Assembly (NCBI RefSeq): GCF_027595165.1
Contig: NZ_CP097291.1
Coordinates: 1,736,001-1,800,000 of the forward strand
Source of the DNA: Providencia sp. PROV188
Lineage (GTDB): Bacteria > Pseudomonadota > Gammaproteobacteria > Enterobacterales > Enterobacteriaceae
Length of the DNA: 64,000 nt
Direction of reading: 5' to 3'
The number at the start of each line of letters is the position of its first letter. Within the stretch, counting starts at the first letter, position 1. Below are positions 1 to 8,803 of the stretch, one piece after another. The position numbers and the translations under genes are program-made. The notes below the pieces were generated by a model. That model was not told the origin of the DNA. It did not search any database and was given only the letters and a program-made list of their open reading frames with translations.

Positions 1-1011
1 TATAATGGGAAAATTGACCTATCAGAAGAAGTGATTGACCCGATTAGCCAGAAAAAAGTGAAAGCAATTATAGCCTATCGTGCTCCAAATAAAGAATGGG
101 ACTATATTTTAGTCAGTGAGAATGAAAAGTATAAAAAACCGGGTAAACGTATTAACTCAGCGTGGAGCCCATCACTGGGAGGTTCAATTTACCTTTCAGA
201 AAATGATCGCGTTTTTGCTCGTTATGCTGAAACCGTTAGAATGCCAAGTATTTTTGAAGATACCATCGGTTTTTCTGGCGGAGGTAAAGTCACTATAGGG
301 CATCACCCCTTTAAGCCAGAACGTAGCCATACTTTTGAAATCGGTTATGTACGTAATTTGCAAAGTTGGTTGAAAGCAGAAAATGCCGCCGATTTTAGAA
401 TCAATTACTACCATAATATTATCGATAATGCGTTTGATCGTGATGGTAATTTGGTTTTTGCGCAAATGGATCAGCACCGAACCGCCGGTTTAGAAGTGTT
501 AGCCCGCTATGATAATGGGCGTTTCTTTGGCGATTTAGGGGTAGATTTCCGACTGAAAAATGAAGTTTGTGATGATGCTTCGATGGTTCTCTTAGACCCG
601 TTGAACAAGTTCAAAGGGTCAATTTGTACTGAAGGTGGCTTTCCACTCGGTTATCTCCGAACCCAGTTGCAACCTAAATACAGTATCCATACTAATCTTG
701 GTATGCGCTTCTTTAATGAAAGTTTGGAAGTTGGCGGGCGGGTGCGATATCACGCCAAAACAGAAAATAAAGATGAAGCACAGATGGCGAGCAAGTTTGG
801 CCCTTCCTATTCACCTTTAAACAATAACCCGATGAGTGGGAATGCGGTATTTGTCACCGATGCCTATGTCACTTATCAAGTGAATAAGAACCTGTTAGTG
901 GAATTGTTGGCCTCTAACGTATTAAACGAATATTACATTGACCCGCTGACACGTAGCATGATGCCAGCACCGGGGAGATCCCTTCGTTTAAGTGTGACCA
1001 GTCACTTCTAA
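1..1011 (+). CDS. TonB-dependent outer-membrane receptor, HasR-like, C-terminal part
   Basis: This is the C-terminal third of a TonB-dependent outer-membrane receptor, cut by the left edge; the reading frame is open from base 1. The protein alternates short amphipathic strands and turns as in a 22-stranded barrel, contains the receptor-type segments RVFARYAETVRMPS and GLEVLARYDN, and ends in SVTSHF with the terminal Phe usual for BAM-inserted barrels. Two cysteines about 23 residues apart (EVCDDA and SICTEGG) and the GYLRTQLQPKYS block recall haem/haemoglobin receptors of the HasR type; that substrate is inference. The next gene encodes a TonB-like protein, which fits a receptor with its own energy transducer. 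The plug domain and TonB box lie outside the window. Confidence 0.85.
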   Translation, partial: YNGKIDLSEEVIDPISQKKVKAIIAYRAPNKEWDYILVSENEKYKKPGKRINSAWSPSLGGSIYLSENDRVFARYAETVRMPSIFEDTIGFSGGGKVTIGHHPFKPERSHTFEIGYVRNLQSWLKAENAADFRINYYHNIIDNAFDRDGNLVFAQMDQHRTAGLEVLARYDNGRFFGDLGVDFRLKNEVCDDASMVLLDPLNKFKGSICTEGGFPLGYLRTQLQPKYSIHTNLGMRFFNESLEVGGRVRYHAKTENKDEAQMASKFGPSYSPLNNNPMSGNAVFVTDAYVTYQVNKNLLVELLASNVLNEYYIDPLTRSMMPAPGRSLRLSVTSHF

Positions 1012-1015
1012 GGCT

Positions 1016-1046
1016 CAGCCCCAGCAAAGCACATTTGCTGGGGCTG
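1016..1046 (+). promoter_or_regulatory. Intercistronic hairpin between receptor and TonB-like gene
   Basis: There is a perfect 13-bp inverted repeat (CAGCCCCAGCAAA and its complement) with a 5-base loop, starting five bases after the receptor stop. No T-run follows, so it is more likely an mRNA-stabilising or processing element than a terminator. It ends just before the ribosome binding site of the next gene. Confidence 0.6.
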
Positions 1047-1061
1047 ATTAGGAATATCGCC

Positions 1062-1841
1062 ATGAATTATTTTCGAATTTATTATGGATTACCGCTTTCT
1101 GGCTTATTACACGGCACCATTATTTATTTCTGTTTTTTTGCATTCAATTCATTGTCATTCAAAATGACAGCACCGTTAATTTCGCCAGTAGTGACCGTCG
1201 CGTTAACCCAGTTTTTAGTTGAGCAACAAGTGAGCATCCCCCAAGAAAGCCAATCGGTAACTGGCGGTGAACTCAATGTTATTGAGGAGCTTGAGTACGC
1301 CAATATCAAGGTCAGAAAGCAGCGTAACCAGCAAGATAATACCTCAAATACCGTCGCTGAAAGAACACCCAAAGAAGTGAAATCTGAAAAACGTAGTTCT
1401 ATAAAAAATAAGGCTAAGCCGGAAGAAAAAACCAAGAAAGAAAGCCTTCGAGATGATTTGCAAACCCAAAGAGCTAAAGAAGGAGAAAACACAGCAAATT
1501 CTTTAGCAGCAGGGCAGCAAGGTGATCTCGCTCATTTTTCTGATGGTGAAAATAGCATCAATGCCAAACAGCGCTATTTAGACCAGATCAAACGGGAAAT
1601 TGATAGACATAAACAGTACCCGCGACGAGCACGCAAAATGCGTATACAAGGGGGTATTCAAGTTCAGTTTGATGTCACAGAGAAAGGTGAGTTGGTCAAT
1701 GCGAAAGTGGTGGATTCAGAAAAGAGCCAATTTTTTGAACAGGCGATATTGGATGCGATTAAGCGTTGCAAGCCACTCGGTAAGCCGCCTGAAAATATGA
1801 ACAGAAAAATGATATTAAAAATTAACTTCAAGTTAGACTAA
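1062..1841 (+). CDS. TonB-like energy transducer (HasB-type)
   Basis: This 259-residue protein has an N-terminal signal-anchor (about residues 10-30, LSGLLHGTIIYFCFFAF), a long charged periplasmic linker and a C-terminal TonB domain (about 175-259) containing YPRRARKMRIQGGIQVQFDV, the usual YP...A....G.V...F pattern. TonB proteins link the ExbB/ExbD proton-motive complex to outer-membrane receptors. The linker is rich in Lys and Glu instead of the Pro-Glu/Pro-Lys repeats of ordinary TonB. The ATG at 1062 is preferred because TTAGGA lies just upstream; a TTG at 1035 would sit inside the hairpin. It lies directly behind the receptor gene, so it is probably a dedicated transducer like HasB. ExbB/D would be supplied from elsewhere. 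Confidence 0.8.
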   Translation: MNYFRIYYGLPLSGLLHGTIIYFCFFAFNSLSFKMTAPLISPVVTVALTQFLVEQQVSIPQESQSVTGGELNVIEELEYANIKVRKQRNQQDNTSNTVAERTPKEVKSEKRSSIKNKAKPEEKTKKESLRDDLQTQRAKEGENTANSLAAGQQGDLAHFSDGENSINAKQRYLDQIKREIDRHKQYPRRARKMRIQGGIQVQFDVTEKGELVNAKVVDSEKSQFFEQAILDAIKRCKPLGKPPENMNRKMILKINFKLD

Positions 1842-1865
1842 TACTGAAATCGCTAACAAAATCAA

Positions 1866-1903
1866 GCCGCTATGGCGTTATATAAATATAGCGATATAGC
1901 GGC
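1866..1903. terminator. Probable terminator between tonB-like gene and minE
   Basis: GCCGCTAT at 1866-1873 pairs with ATAGCGGC at 1896-1903. On the minus strand it is followed by a T-rich run, so it probably ends minCDE transcripts. It may also stop transcription from the left. Confidence 0.55.
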
Positions 1904-1914
1904 ATTGTACAATA

Positions 1915-2211
1915 TTACTGTTCTGCTGGTTTTGCTTCTTTAACGTCTTTACCTTCTTCCGCTTCAGGAAGGGTGACGTTTAATTCGAGAACAGAAATAT
2001 CATCATCTTTTTGTTCAAATTGTACGGATAACATTTCTGGGTCAACTTGAACATACTTGCAAATAACTTGCAAAATATCTCGCTTCATATCAGCAAGATA
2101 AGCTGGCTCACTATCACCGCGACGACGTTCAGCAACGATGATCTGCAGTCGCTCTTTTGCGATATTTGCTGTCGTCTTTTTTCTCGACAGAAAGAAATCC
2201 AATAAAGCCAT
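1915..2211 (-). CDS. minE: Cell division topological specificity factor MinE
   Basis: MinE displaces MinD from the membrane by stimulating its ATPase, which produces the pole-to-pole oscillation that keeps MinC away from midcell. The N-terminus [12 protein letters not shown] (membrane-targeting helix) and the anti-MinCD segment [18 protein letters not shown] are canonical, and the dimerisation domain follows. The protein has 98 residues against about 88 in E. coli; the extra residues form a charged tail after LPEAEE ([12 protein letters not shown]). It is the last gene of minCDE, three bases after the minD stop. The identification is firm; only the tail is unusual. Confidence 0.97.
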   Translation of the reverse strand: MALLDFFLSRKKTTANIAKERLQIIVAERRRGDSEPAYLADMKRDILQVICKYVQVDPEMLSVQFEQKDDDISVLELNVTLPEAEEGKDVKEAKPAEQ

Positions 2212-2214
2212 TAT

Positions 2215-3030
2215 TTATCCCCCAAATAGACGCTTTAAGAAGCCTTTTTTCTCTTCTTCAATGAAACGCATAGGGCGATCTTCACCTAAAATACGTTCTA
2301 CACAGTCGCTATATGCTTGTCCTGCTTCAGAGTCAGAGTCCAGAATGACAGGTTCACCTTGGTTAGATGAACGTAAAACAGACTGATCTTCTGGGATCAC
2401 ACCCACTAATGGAATGCACAGAATTTCTAAAACGTCTTCCATACTCAGCATATCACCACGAGTCACTCGACCTGGGTTGTAGCGAGTTAATAATAAACGC
2501 TCTTTAATTGGGTCTTGACCTTGTTCTGCGCGACGAGATTTAGAGGATAAGATCCCTAAAATACGGTCTGAGTCACGAACAGAAGAGACTTCTGGGTTAG
2601 TTGTGATAATGGCTTCATCAGCAAAATAAAGCGCCATTAATGCGCCACTTTCAATACCGGCAGGAGAGTCACAGATAATAAAGTCAAACGCCATTTCGTT
2701 GCTGAGTTCATCAAGAATTTTTTCAACACCTTCACGAGTCAGCGCGTCTTTATCACGAGTTTGTGATGCAGGAAGAATATAAAGGTTTTCAGTACGTTTA
2801 TCTTTGATTAACGCCTGATTAAGAGTTGCATCACCTTGGATAACGTTAACGAAGTCATAGACTACTCGACGTTCACACCCCATGATTAGGTCAAGGTTAC
2901 GCAGACCGATATCGAAATCGATAACTACGGTTTTCTTCCCTTTTTGAGCTAGGCCGGTAGCTATGGCCGCGCTTGAAGTGGTTTTACCAACGCCACCTTT
3001 ACCAGAAGTAACAACAATTATGCGTGCCAT
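2215..3030 (-). CDS. minD: Septum site-determining ATPase MinD
   Basis: MinD is a ParA/MinD-type ATPase that dimerises on ATP, binds the inner membrane through a C-terminal amphipathic helix and recruits MinC. The deviant Walker A motif KGGVGKTT is at residues 11-18, VIDFDIGLRNLDL follows at about 38-50, and the C-terminal membrane-targeting sequence KKGFLKRLFGG is intact. The length of 271 residues matches the E. coli protein (270). An AAGGA ribosome binding site precedes the ATG. It sits between minC (23-bp gap) and minE (3-bp gap) in one operon. Confidence 0.98.
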   Translation of the reverse strand: MARIIVVTSGKGGVGKTTSSAAIATGLAQKGKKTVVIDFDIGLRNLDLIMGCERRVVYDFVNVIQGDATLNQALIKDKRTENLYILPASQTRDKDALTREGVEKILDELSNEMAFDFIICDSPAGIESGALMALYFADEAIITTNPEVSSVRDSDRILGILSSKSRRAEQGQDPIKERLLLTRYNPGRVTRGDMLSMEDVLEILCIPLVGVIPEDQSVLRSSNQGEPVILDSDSEAGQAYSDCVERILGEDRPMRFIEEEKKGFLKRLFGG

Positions 3031-3053
3031 GAATAATTCCTTGTAAATAAGGT

Positions 3054-3779
3054 CTAATTTAAGTATTCAATATTAAGTTTGTTATCAACTAAACAAAGTT
3101 TAGCTGCTTTGGCGAGAAATTCAGTAGGTATCTGATCACTCAACCAATACTCGCCTGCAATGGACACTAGCTCTGCTTGCAAATGAGTACAATAAATCTG
3201 GCTTTCCATATCACCTGAGGCACCAGCAAGGGCACGACCTCTCATAACGCCATAGATATGAATATTACCATCTGCTAATAATTCTGCACCTGCACTAACA
3301 TTACTTGTGACGATGAGATCACTATTTGGCGCATAAATACGCTGACCTGAACGAACAGGAGTATTGATAATACGGGTTTTGCGATAAGCAGATTCAATTG
3401 GAGCAGGTTGTGGGGCAATATCCGATTTCGCAAAAGTAACGTCATCCGTTGATGGTTCTGGCGCTTTTTTGCTTTTACCTTCAATAAGCACTGGTAAGCC
3501 CGCTTCATTGATCTTTTGTCTTAACAGTGGATCAGTACAGCCGCTGACACCCACAATTCGAAGACCTGCAGAGACAATCGCTTTGTGGATACTGTACATA
3601 TCCGCATGGTGAGTTAATTCCGCAACATTAATAACAACTGGGGCATTTTTAAGAAAATCAGGAGCCTGATTGACCTTGTCTTGCAGCGCTTTTTTGATGA
3701 GTTTAGGCTCTTCACTGTGTAAGTGAATGACTGAAAGAGTAAAACTGCTGCCTTTAAGTTCTATTGGCGATTGTGGCAT
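3054..3779 (-). CDS. minC: Septum site-determining protein MinC
   Basis: MinC inhibits FtsZ assembly away from midcell, acting with MinD. The N-terminal FtsZ-binding domain starts with [18 protein letters not shown] variable Pro/Ser-rich linker lies at about residues 110-140, and the C-terminal beta-helix contains [12 protein letters not shown] and the glycine-rich segment [10 protein letters not shown] that binds MinD. It has 241 residues (E. coli 231); the added length is in the linker. It is the first gene of minCDE and diverges from ycgL with a 129-bp gap that must hold both promoters. The ribosome binding site is weak. Confidence 0.97.
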   Translation of the reverse strand: MPQSPIELKGSSFTLSVIHLHSEEPKLIKKALQDKVNQAPDFLKNAPVVINVAELTHHADMYSIHKAIVSAGLRIVGVSGCTDPLLRQKINEAGLPVLIEGKSKKAPEPSTDDVTFAKSDIAPQPAPIESAYRKTRIINTPVRSGQRIYAPNSDLIVTSNVSAGAELLADGNIHIYGVMRGRALAGASGDMESQIYCTHLQAELVSIAGEYWLSDQIPTEFLAKAAKLCLVDNKLNIEYLN

Positions 3780-3908
3780 CTATCTAGACTCAGCAAATTA
3801 AAATTTCCGAAACAATCCTCGGGTGAAGATACTCAGTAAAACAATAGCATGTTATAGTTACTGCATACTTCAAGCAAGCTTACGAACTAAGAAAAAGAGT
3901 TAAATATA

Positions 3909-4178
3909 ATGATTTGTGCAATTTATAGAAGCCCGAACCGTGATCAAACTTATTTATATGTCGAAAAGAAAGATGACTTTTCACGCGTACCAGAAGAACT
4001 CCTGAAGCAATTTGGCAAACCACAGTTTTCAATGTTAATTTCATTGGATAAACGTGAAAAGCTAGCAAATGCGGACATTGAGCGAGTTCGAGCTGACCTT
4101 CAAGACGTTGGCTACTACTTGCAATTTCCACCTCCGGTTGAAAATTTACTTTCTGAATATCGCGAATTAAACGACTAA
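3909..4178 (+). CDS. ycgL: YcgL-domain protein of unknown function
   Basis: This 89-residue protein matches the YcgL (UPF0745) family: the N-terminal core [20 protein letters not shown], the segment [15 protein letters not shown], and GYYLQFPPP near the C-terminus. It lacks the short N-terminal extension seen in E. coli. The biochemical role is not established. Its position next to minC and upstream of ycgM and ycgN matches the order in other enterobacteria. A lytic transglycosylase gene follows 49 bp downstream, so these genes may be co-transcribed. Confidence 0.93.
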   Translation: MICAIYRSPNRDQTYLYVEKKDDFSRVPEELLKQFGKPQFSMLISLDKREKLANADIERVRADLQDVGYYLQFPPPVENLLSEYRELND

Positions 4179-4227
4179 GACAATTTAGGATGATCCTTAA
4201 AAAGCCATTATCGTCAGGAGGATAAAA

Positions 4228-5331
4228 ATGAAGCCAACGTTATTATATACCTTAGTCGCTGGTGTACTTTTAGCAAGTTGCAGTGCTCCGCAAACCCAAA
4301 AAGCTGCAACTCAAGCAAACGAAACTCGAATTCTGACAACGGCACAAGAAGCTGCGATTGAGAAAGAAGTTATCGCACTAGATAAAGCTTTTCCAATTGA
4401 ACAACGTGAGCCTTCACAATTTCCTGCCTATGTGGAATTGCTGAAACAACATGCTGCGGCTCAAGGTATCAAACAGTCTACGATTGATCGTGGCTTTGCT
4501 AACATTTATTTCCTTGAACGTGTCGTAAAAGCGGATAAAGGGCAACCTGAAAAACGCGCAACAGTGACGTTAGCCAGCTATTTAAAAAATGTCTTACCAC
4601 AATCTCGCATTAATGCGGGTGTTGAAAAGTACTATGAAAACCAAGCGGTATTGAACGCAATTAGCCAGAAATATGGTGTACCGCCACAGTACATTGTCTC
4701 TTTATGGGGACTCGAAAGTGGTTTTGGTCGTTCACAGGGTAAAGAAGATGTAATTTCAGCGCTTGCCACACTCTCTTTTGAAGGGCGTCGTGAAGCACTG
4801 TTTAGTAAGCAATTATTAGCAGCCTTGGAAATCATGGATAAAGGTTATATTCCTGAAGATCAGCAACTGAAAGGTTCATGGGCTGGGGCGATGGGGCAGA
4901 GCCAATTTATGCCAACGTCTTATTTATCCTATGCCGCAGATGGCGATGGTGACGGCAAAATGGACATTTGGAATAACAAAGCCGATGTCTTTGCTTCAGT
5001 TGCCAACTATTTATCCACGGAAGGATGGCAATCTGCATTACCATGGGGCTATCAAGTTTCACTACCAGCTGATTTTAACCGTAGCTTAGAAGGGGTTAAA
5101 ACGGAACAAGGAAAAACCGTTCAGGAGTGGGAAAAATTAGGGGTTAAATTACCTGCATTTTCTCGACTATCGCCAGATTTAAAAACATGGGTGGTTATTC
5201 CTGATGACCCTGAAGGTCGAACGTTCTTAGTGACCCAAAACTTCCGCACGATTATGCATTGGAATCGTTCATATTATTTCGCATTAAGTGTTTGTATGAT
5301 GGCGGATGGTATCGCTGCAAAAATACAATAA
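4228..5331 (+). CDS. Lipoprotein lytic murein transglycosylase, MltB family
   Basis: This enzyme would cleave the MurNAc-GlcNAc bond of peptidoglycan, forming 1,6-anhydroMurNAc, while anchored to the outer membrane. The signal peptide ends in a lipobox (LLASC, Cys18). The SLT_2/MltB catalytic domain contains SLWGLESGFG with the likely catalytic Glu163, then GSWAGAMGQSQFMPTSYL and the Asp-rich loop DGDGDGKMDIW. It has 367 residues. An AGGAGG site lies just before the ATG. It sits between ycgL and ycgM, a place where E. coli has no such gene; the family is certain but not orthology to E. coli mltB. Confidence 0.9.
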   Translation: MKPTLLYTLVAGVLLASCSAPQTQKAATQANETRILTTAQEAAIEKEVIALDKAFPIEQREPSQFPAYVELLKQHAAAQGIKQSTIDRGFANIYFLERVVKADKGQPEKRATVTLASYLKNVLPQSRINAGVEKYYENQAVLNAISQKYGVPPQYIVSLWGLESGFGRSQGKEDVISALATLSFEGRREALFSKQLLAALEIMDKGYIPEDQQLKGSWAGAMGQSQFMPTSYLSYAADGDGDGKMDIWNNKADVFASVANYLSTEGWQSALPWGYQVSLPADFNRSLEGVKTEQGKTVQEWEKLGVKLPAFSRLSPDLKTWVVIPDDPEGRTFLVTQNFRTIMHWNRSYYFALSVCMMADGIAAKIQ

Positions 5332-5351
5332 CGATAATAGGAGTTACCGAT

Positions 5352-6008
5352 ATGTATCAACATCGCGACTGGCAAGGTGCTTTATTAGATTTCCCTGCCA
5401 ATAAAGTAGTTTGTGTGGGCAGTAACTATGCCAAACATATTAAAGAAATGGGTTCAGCATTACCTGAGGAACCTGTCTTATTTATTAAACCGGAAACTGC
5501 CCTGTGTGATGTGAACCAGCCAATTGTTATTCCTAAAGAATTAGGCTCGGTTCACCATGAAGTTGAGATGGCGATTTTGATCGGTATGCCTCTTAAAAAT
5601 GCGGATGAAGATAGGGTTGCTCGTGCAATTGCCGGTTATGCAGTCGCACTTGATTTAACCCTAAGGGATTTACAGGCGAAATTTAAGAAAGCAGGGCAGC
5701 CATGGGAAAAAAGCAAAGCTTTTGATGGTTCATGTCCAATTTCAGGATTTATTCCCGTTAGTGGTACCAGTGACCTGCAAAATATGTCACTGAGTTTAGA
5801 AATCAACGGCGAGATTCGTCAGTCTGGCTCGACCCGTGATATGATCACGCCAGTTTTACCGCTCATTAGCTATATGTCCCGTTTCTTTACCCTACGTCCT
5901 GGAGACGTTATCTTAACCGGCACACCGGAAGGTGTGGGGCCATTGGCTTCTGGGGATATGTTAAAGCTAACGATTAATGATAATTCACTGACCACTAGAG
6001 TCATTTAA
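5352..6008 (+). CDS. ycgM: Fumarylacetoacetate hydrolase-family protein YcgM
   Basis: A 218-residue FAH-superfamily protein matching YcgM (219 residues in E. coli). The fold signature [13 protein letters not shown] is near the N-terminus; the metal-site region [11 protein letters not shown] follows, and [10 protein letters not shown] is near the C-terminus. Family members hydrolyse or decarboxylate acylpyruvates and oxaloacetate-like substrates using a divalent metal; the exact substrate here is not shown. The ATG at 5352 is chosen because the homologous core starts there and a TAGGAG site lies upstream; an in-frame start at 5259 would overlap the preceding gene. Probably co-transcribed with ycgN. 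Confidence 0.93.
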   Translation: MYQHRDWQGALLDFPANKVVCVGSNYAKHIKEMGSALPEEPVLFIKPETALCDVNQPIVIPKELGSVHHEVEMAILIGMPLKNADEDRVARAIAGYAVALDLTLRDLQAKFKKAGQPWEKSKAFDGSCPISGFIPVSGTSDLQNMSLSLEINGEIRQSGSTRDMITPVLPLISYMSRFFTLRPGDVILTGTPEGVGPLASGDMLKLTINDNSLTTRVI

Positions 6009-6028
6009 GTATAGGATTTTGCAGTATT

Positions 6029-6469
6029 ATGTCTCAGTTTTTCTGGCAGGTTAAAACCTTAGATGAAATGACCGATGAAGAGTGGGAATCTCTCTGTGAT
6101 GGATGTGGGCAATGCTGCTTGCATAAATTAATGGATGAAGACACCGATGAGATCTATTTCACTAATGTGGCTTGCAACCAGTTAAATATTAAAACCTGTC
6201 AGTGCAGACATTATGCAGATCGTTTCAAATATGAAGCGGATTGCATAAAACTGACTCGGGATAATCTGGAAACATTCGCTTGGTTACCAAGTACCTGTGC
6301 ATACCGTTTGTTAATGGAAGGAAAGCCGCTTCCTGCATGGCATCCATTGAAAACTGGTTCAAAAGCTGCAATGCATAATGAAGGTATTTCAGTTCGCCAT
6401 ATCGCAGTACGAGAAATTGATGTGGTAGAGTGGGAAGATCATATTATGAACCGACCAAACGACAGATAA
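6029..6469 (+). CDS. ycgN: Cysteine-cluster protein YcgN (UPF0260)
   Basis: This 146-residue protein carries the CxxCxxCC motif (LCDGCGQCC, about residues 23-31) of the YkgJ/YcgN zinc- or iron-chelating family and two further cysteine groups ([10 protein letters not shown] and the Cys in PSTCAYR). The function is unknown; metal binding is the family expectation. It follows ycgM by 20 bp, as in E. coli, and is closed by a strong terminator. The C-terminal part ([11 protein letters not shown]) is complete. Confidence 0.93.
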   Translation: MSQFFWQVKTLDEMTDEEWESLCDGCGQCCLHKLMDEDTDEIYFTNVACNQLNIKTCQCRHYADRFKYEADCIKLTRDNLETFAWLPSTCAYRLLMEGKPLPAWHPLKTGSKAAMHNEGISVRHIAVREIDVVEWEDHIMNRPNDR

Positions 6470-6492
6470 TGCATCACTAATCGACTCTTCTA

Positions 6493-6526
6493 AAAACCCG
6501 CTTCATTTACACTGAGCGGGTTTTTT
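6493..6526 (+). terminator. Rho-independent terminator after ycgN
   Basis: AAAACCCGCT pairs with AGCGGGTTTT across a 12-base loop and is followed by a T-run. It sits 23 bases past the ycgN stop and closes that operon. Confidence 0.9.
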
Positions 6527-7050
6527 ATCCTTACGCCCTCATTAGATCCAACGCCATCAATTCGATTAAAAATGACAAATCGAACAAAAAACAATCACTA
6601 TTAATCACCTGTCAAGATTTTTTATTACAAAGAAGATATTTGTACTTTGTGGAACCTATTGAAATAGATTACTTATAAATGAGAACAAACTTGGTTTATA
6701 TTTAGTAATGTTCAAATGTTAAATATTCTTTAATAAAAAGTAGAGTGATATTTAAATAATATTCAGTCAGCCTAATTCACACACATGGTGATTTTAAGTG
6801 ATATTTCATAGCATATTGAAATAATATACTTTTTCTGTCTTATTTCACTCAAATATCATATTGTCATTCAAGAGCTAATTTAATGAGTCAATGTTATCTA
6901 AATAGAACTATTATTAACGTTATTGTCACGTTAGTTCACTGAAAAGATGGGTAGAATAGGTAGTGTTAAAATCGATTAGCACTTAGCTTTAAATGCTTTT
7001 TTGTTCAAAATGAAGACATAAGACAAATCAAAAACTCACAAAATGCGTTT

Positions 7051-7066
7051 TTAGGAATATTCCTAA
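7051..7066. promoter_or_regulatory. Candidate RcsAB/RcsB box
   Basis: A perfect 16-bp palindrome, TTAGGAATATTCCTAA. Its inner 14 bases differ from the remembered RcsAB consensus TAAGAATATTCCTA at one position. It lies in the leader of the fimbrial operon, about 1.07 kb before the pilin start, and is flanked by imperfect AAAATGC/GCATTTT arms. Confidence 0.55.
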
Positions 7067-7161
7067 TATGCATTTTTTAGGCAATTTTTATAAATTTGGT
7101 CGAACTGTTATTATTGGCAAATAACCTTATATATCACTGAATTACGCAAATTCGCCAAATT

Positions 7162-7175
7162 TTGATACAGATCAA
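7162..7175. promoter_or_regulatory. Candidate FNR box
   Basis: TTGAT-ACAG-ATCAA is an exact match to the FNR consensus TTGAT-N4-ATCAA. It lies 96 bp downstream of the RcsAB-like palindrome and about 965 bp before the pilin start. This suggests oxygen-responsive control of a leader promoter. Confidence 0.55.
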
Positions 7176-8139
7176 GTTTTTGGTTAAAAAGTACCACTTA
7201 TTTAGTATTGTTAGATCAGAAATGATTATTTCCGCTTACATAGCCTCACACCCTGATACTCTTAATAAGATTAAATTGTCAAAGTCTTATTATATGACAG
7301 GAGCATTATCTTGCGGTATTTATGATTTTTTATCATAAATATTCTCCCTGCTTCTTTACTGTGTTTTTTCTATTCCCTCTACGATAGTGGTAGTCACTGA
7401 AAAATTGTTGTTATATAACTTTTTACTTTGCCCTAATGCGCAATAAAGTTATAGATAATTCTTTTACTCTCAATGAGGGTTAATTTGTGGGTTGGAATAA
7501 TAATTCGATATTTAATTTTATTTATTGGCAAATGTTTCAATATGAACATGGGTTATTTTAATAAGAAAAATTTATCAATTACGTATTTTTAACACGTATA
7601 GCGTGACTCTATTTTGTAATCAAAAGACTAGAAAAAGTGTCTAAATGTAAATAAAAATACAAAATTTAACTTATATCTCAAATTTAAAATATTCACAAAA
7701 ATCTTTTATATCTTATAAAATCGAAATTAAATTTTATAAATTTAAATATTTATTTTTGAATATGCTTATTCAGCCTCTAAATATGACTTATTAAGTGTAA
7801 TTAATATATTGACCATTTCGATTAATAGATCATTTGCAATAGTCTACGCCTATCAAAATGTTAATAAGCTAAGGTAAAAACGATTTAATGACACATAAGT
7901 TTTTATGTATTCTTTGCTTCGAATTAGATGGTCATACAAGTTGTTGGTCAAAAACAGAATGCACTGAGCTACTTTTGATTTGTGCATTACAGGGATCTGT
8001 TAGAAGCTTTAAATATGCTGACTTCTGGCTGTATTTTAATACGGTCGAGCTCTGTTTTTGCTGTTACCCAAGACTGAATAAAAGACCTCTTAATAATTTG
8101 TATAAGCAATAAATAAAAAACTCATCTTAGGAATTGAAA

Positions 8140-8715
8140 ATGAAAAAAGTTTTACTGACTGCTATCGCAGCAACAGTTCTTGGTTTCACAACAGCAAATG
8201 CAGCAACTTCAGTTGGCGGTGGCCAAGTTAACTTTAACGGTAAAGTTATGGATGTTTCTTGTAACGTTTCTGTTGATGGTCAAGGCAGCGATGCAACTGT
8301 GTATTTAGCACCTGTTTCTTTACAAGAAGTTAAAAACGGTGGCGCTAATACTATTCTAAAACCAAAAACTTTCGCTATCGAAATCAGTGATTGTGCACAA
8401 AGCGGCAAACCTGTTACTGATACTGCAGCCTTAGGCGTGCGTTGGACTGGTGGTAACTTAGCTGCTAATACTAACGGTAGCTTAGCTAACACTGTTGTTA
8501 ATGGCGCTAAAAACATCCAATTAGCACTGTCTACTGACGGCGAAAAAACCACTAAAATTTTCCCAGGTCAAGCAAGCCAACCAAAAGCAGTTGGTGAGAA
8601 AAACGGTAGCAATACTCGTTTCACTTACTATGTTGGTTACTCAACAGCAACTCCTGACACTGTAAGCGCGGGTGAAATCCAAAGCTACGCGACTTACGAA
8701 ATTACTTATAACTAA
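8140..8715 (+). CDS. Major fimbrial subunit (chaperone-usher pilin)
   Basis: A 191-residue secreted pilin. The signal peptide [21 protein letters not shown] is cleaved at A-A. The mature chain has the pilin pattern [16 protein letters not shown], with the first Cys of the conserved disulphide and the second in ISDCAQS. It ends in YATYEITYN, the C-terminal strand with the penultimate Tyr recognised by the periplasmic chaperone. The ATG at 8140 has an AGGA site; an in-frame TTG at 8134 is less likely. It is the first gene of the operon and is followed by hairpins that would favour its overexpression. Fimbrial class (F17/UCA-like four-gene layout) is inferred from gene order and the adhesin. Confidence 0.93.
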   Translation: MKKVLLTAIAATVLGFTTANAATSVGGGQVNFNGKVMDVSCNVSVDGQGSDATVYLAPVSLQEVKNGGANTILKPKTFAIEISDCAQSGKPVTDTAALGVRWTGGNLAANTNGSLANTVVNGAKNIQLALSTDGEKTTKIFPGQASQPKAVGEKNGSNTRFTYYVGYSTATPDTVSAGEIQSYATYEITYN

Positions 8716-8728
8716 TTTTTCAGTCAGT

Positions 8729-8794
8729 TTTTATCGACATTTTCGATAAAAGCATGAGTTAGTAAGCGGTGGGCTAACTGCCGCTTTTTGCTTT
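8729..8794 (+). terminator. Partial terminator/attenuator after the pilin gene
   Basis: Two stems lie between pilin and chaperone: a 9-bp AT-rich stem (8729-8737 with 8743-8751) and AAGCGG/CCGCTT (8764-8769 with 8781-8786) followed by a T-rich tract. Such intercistronic terminators commonly make the major subunit more abundant than the assembly genes. Confidence 0.65.
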
Positions 8795-8803
8795 GAGGCC
8801 TAC

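Larger units (their letters stand above)
6527..8139. other. Long AT-rich non-coding region upstream of the fimbrial operon
   Basis: About 1.6 kb without a convincing gene. It is very AT-rich and rich in A/T tracts, as expected of an H-NS-bound leader. It contains a 16-bp palindrome resembling an RcsAB box (7051-7066), a perfect FNR box (7162-7175) and a hairpin with 10-bp arms around a T5 loop (7317-7341). I found no long inverted-repeat pair or recombinase gene that would suggest an invertible promoter. The fimbrial promoter itself could not be placed with confidence. Confidence 0.7.

Noticed and set aside
7294..7338. 14-codon ORF starting at the ATG near 7294
   Set aside because: Too short, spacing to any ribosome binding site is unclear, and it runs into the hairpin at 7317-7341.
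7888..8112. 74-codon ORF upstream of the pilin gene
   Set aside because: Its ribosome binding site is poorly spaced, the Cys-rich product resembles no family, and it lies in AT-rich leader DNA where chance ORFs are expected.
6540..8130. Invertible fimbrial promoter element
   Set aside because: I looked for paired inverted repeats flanking a promoter and for a tyrosine recombinase gene; neither was visible.
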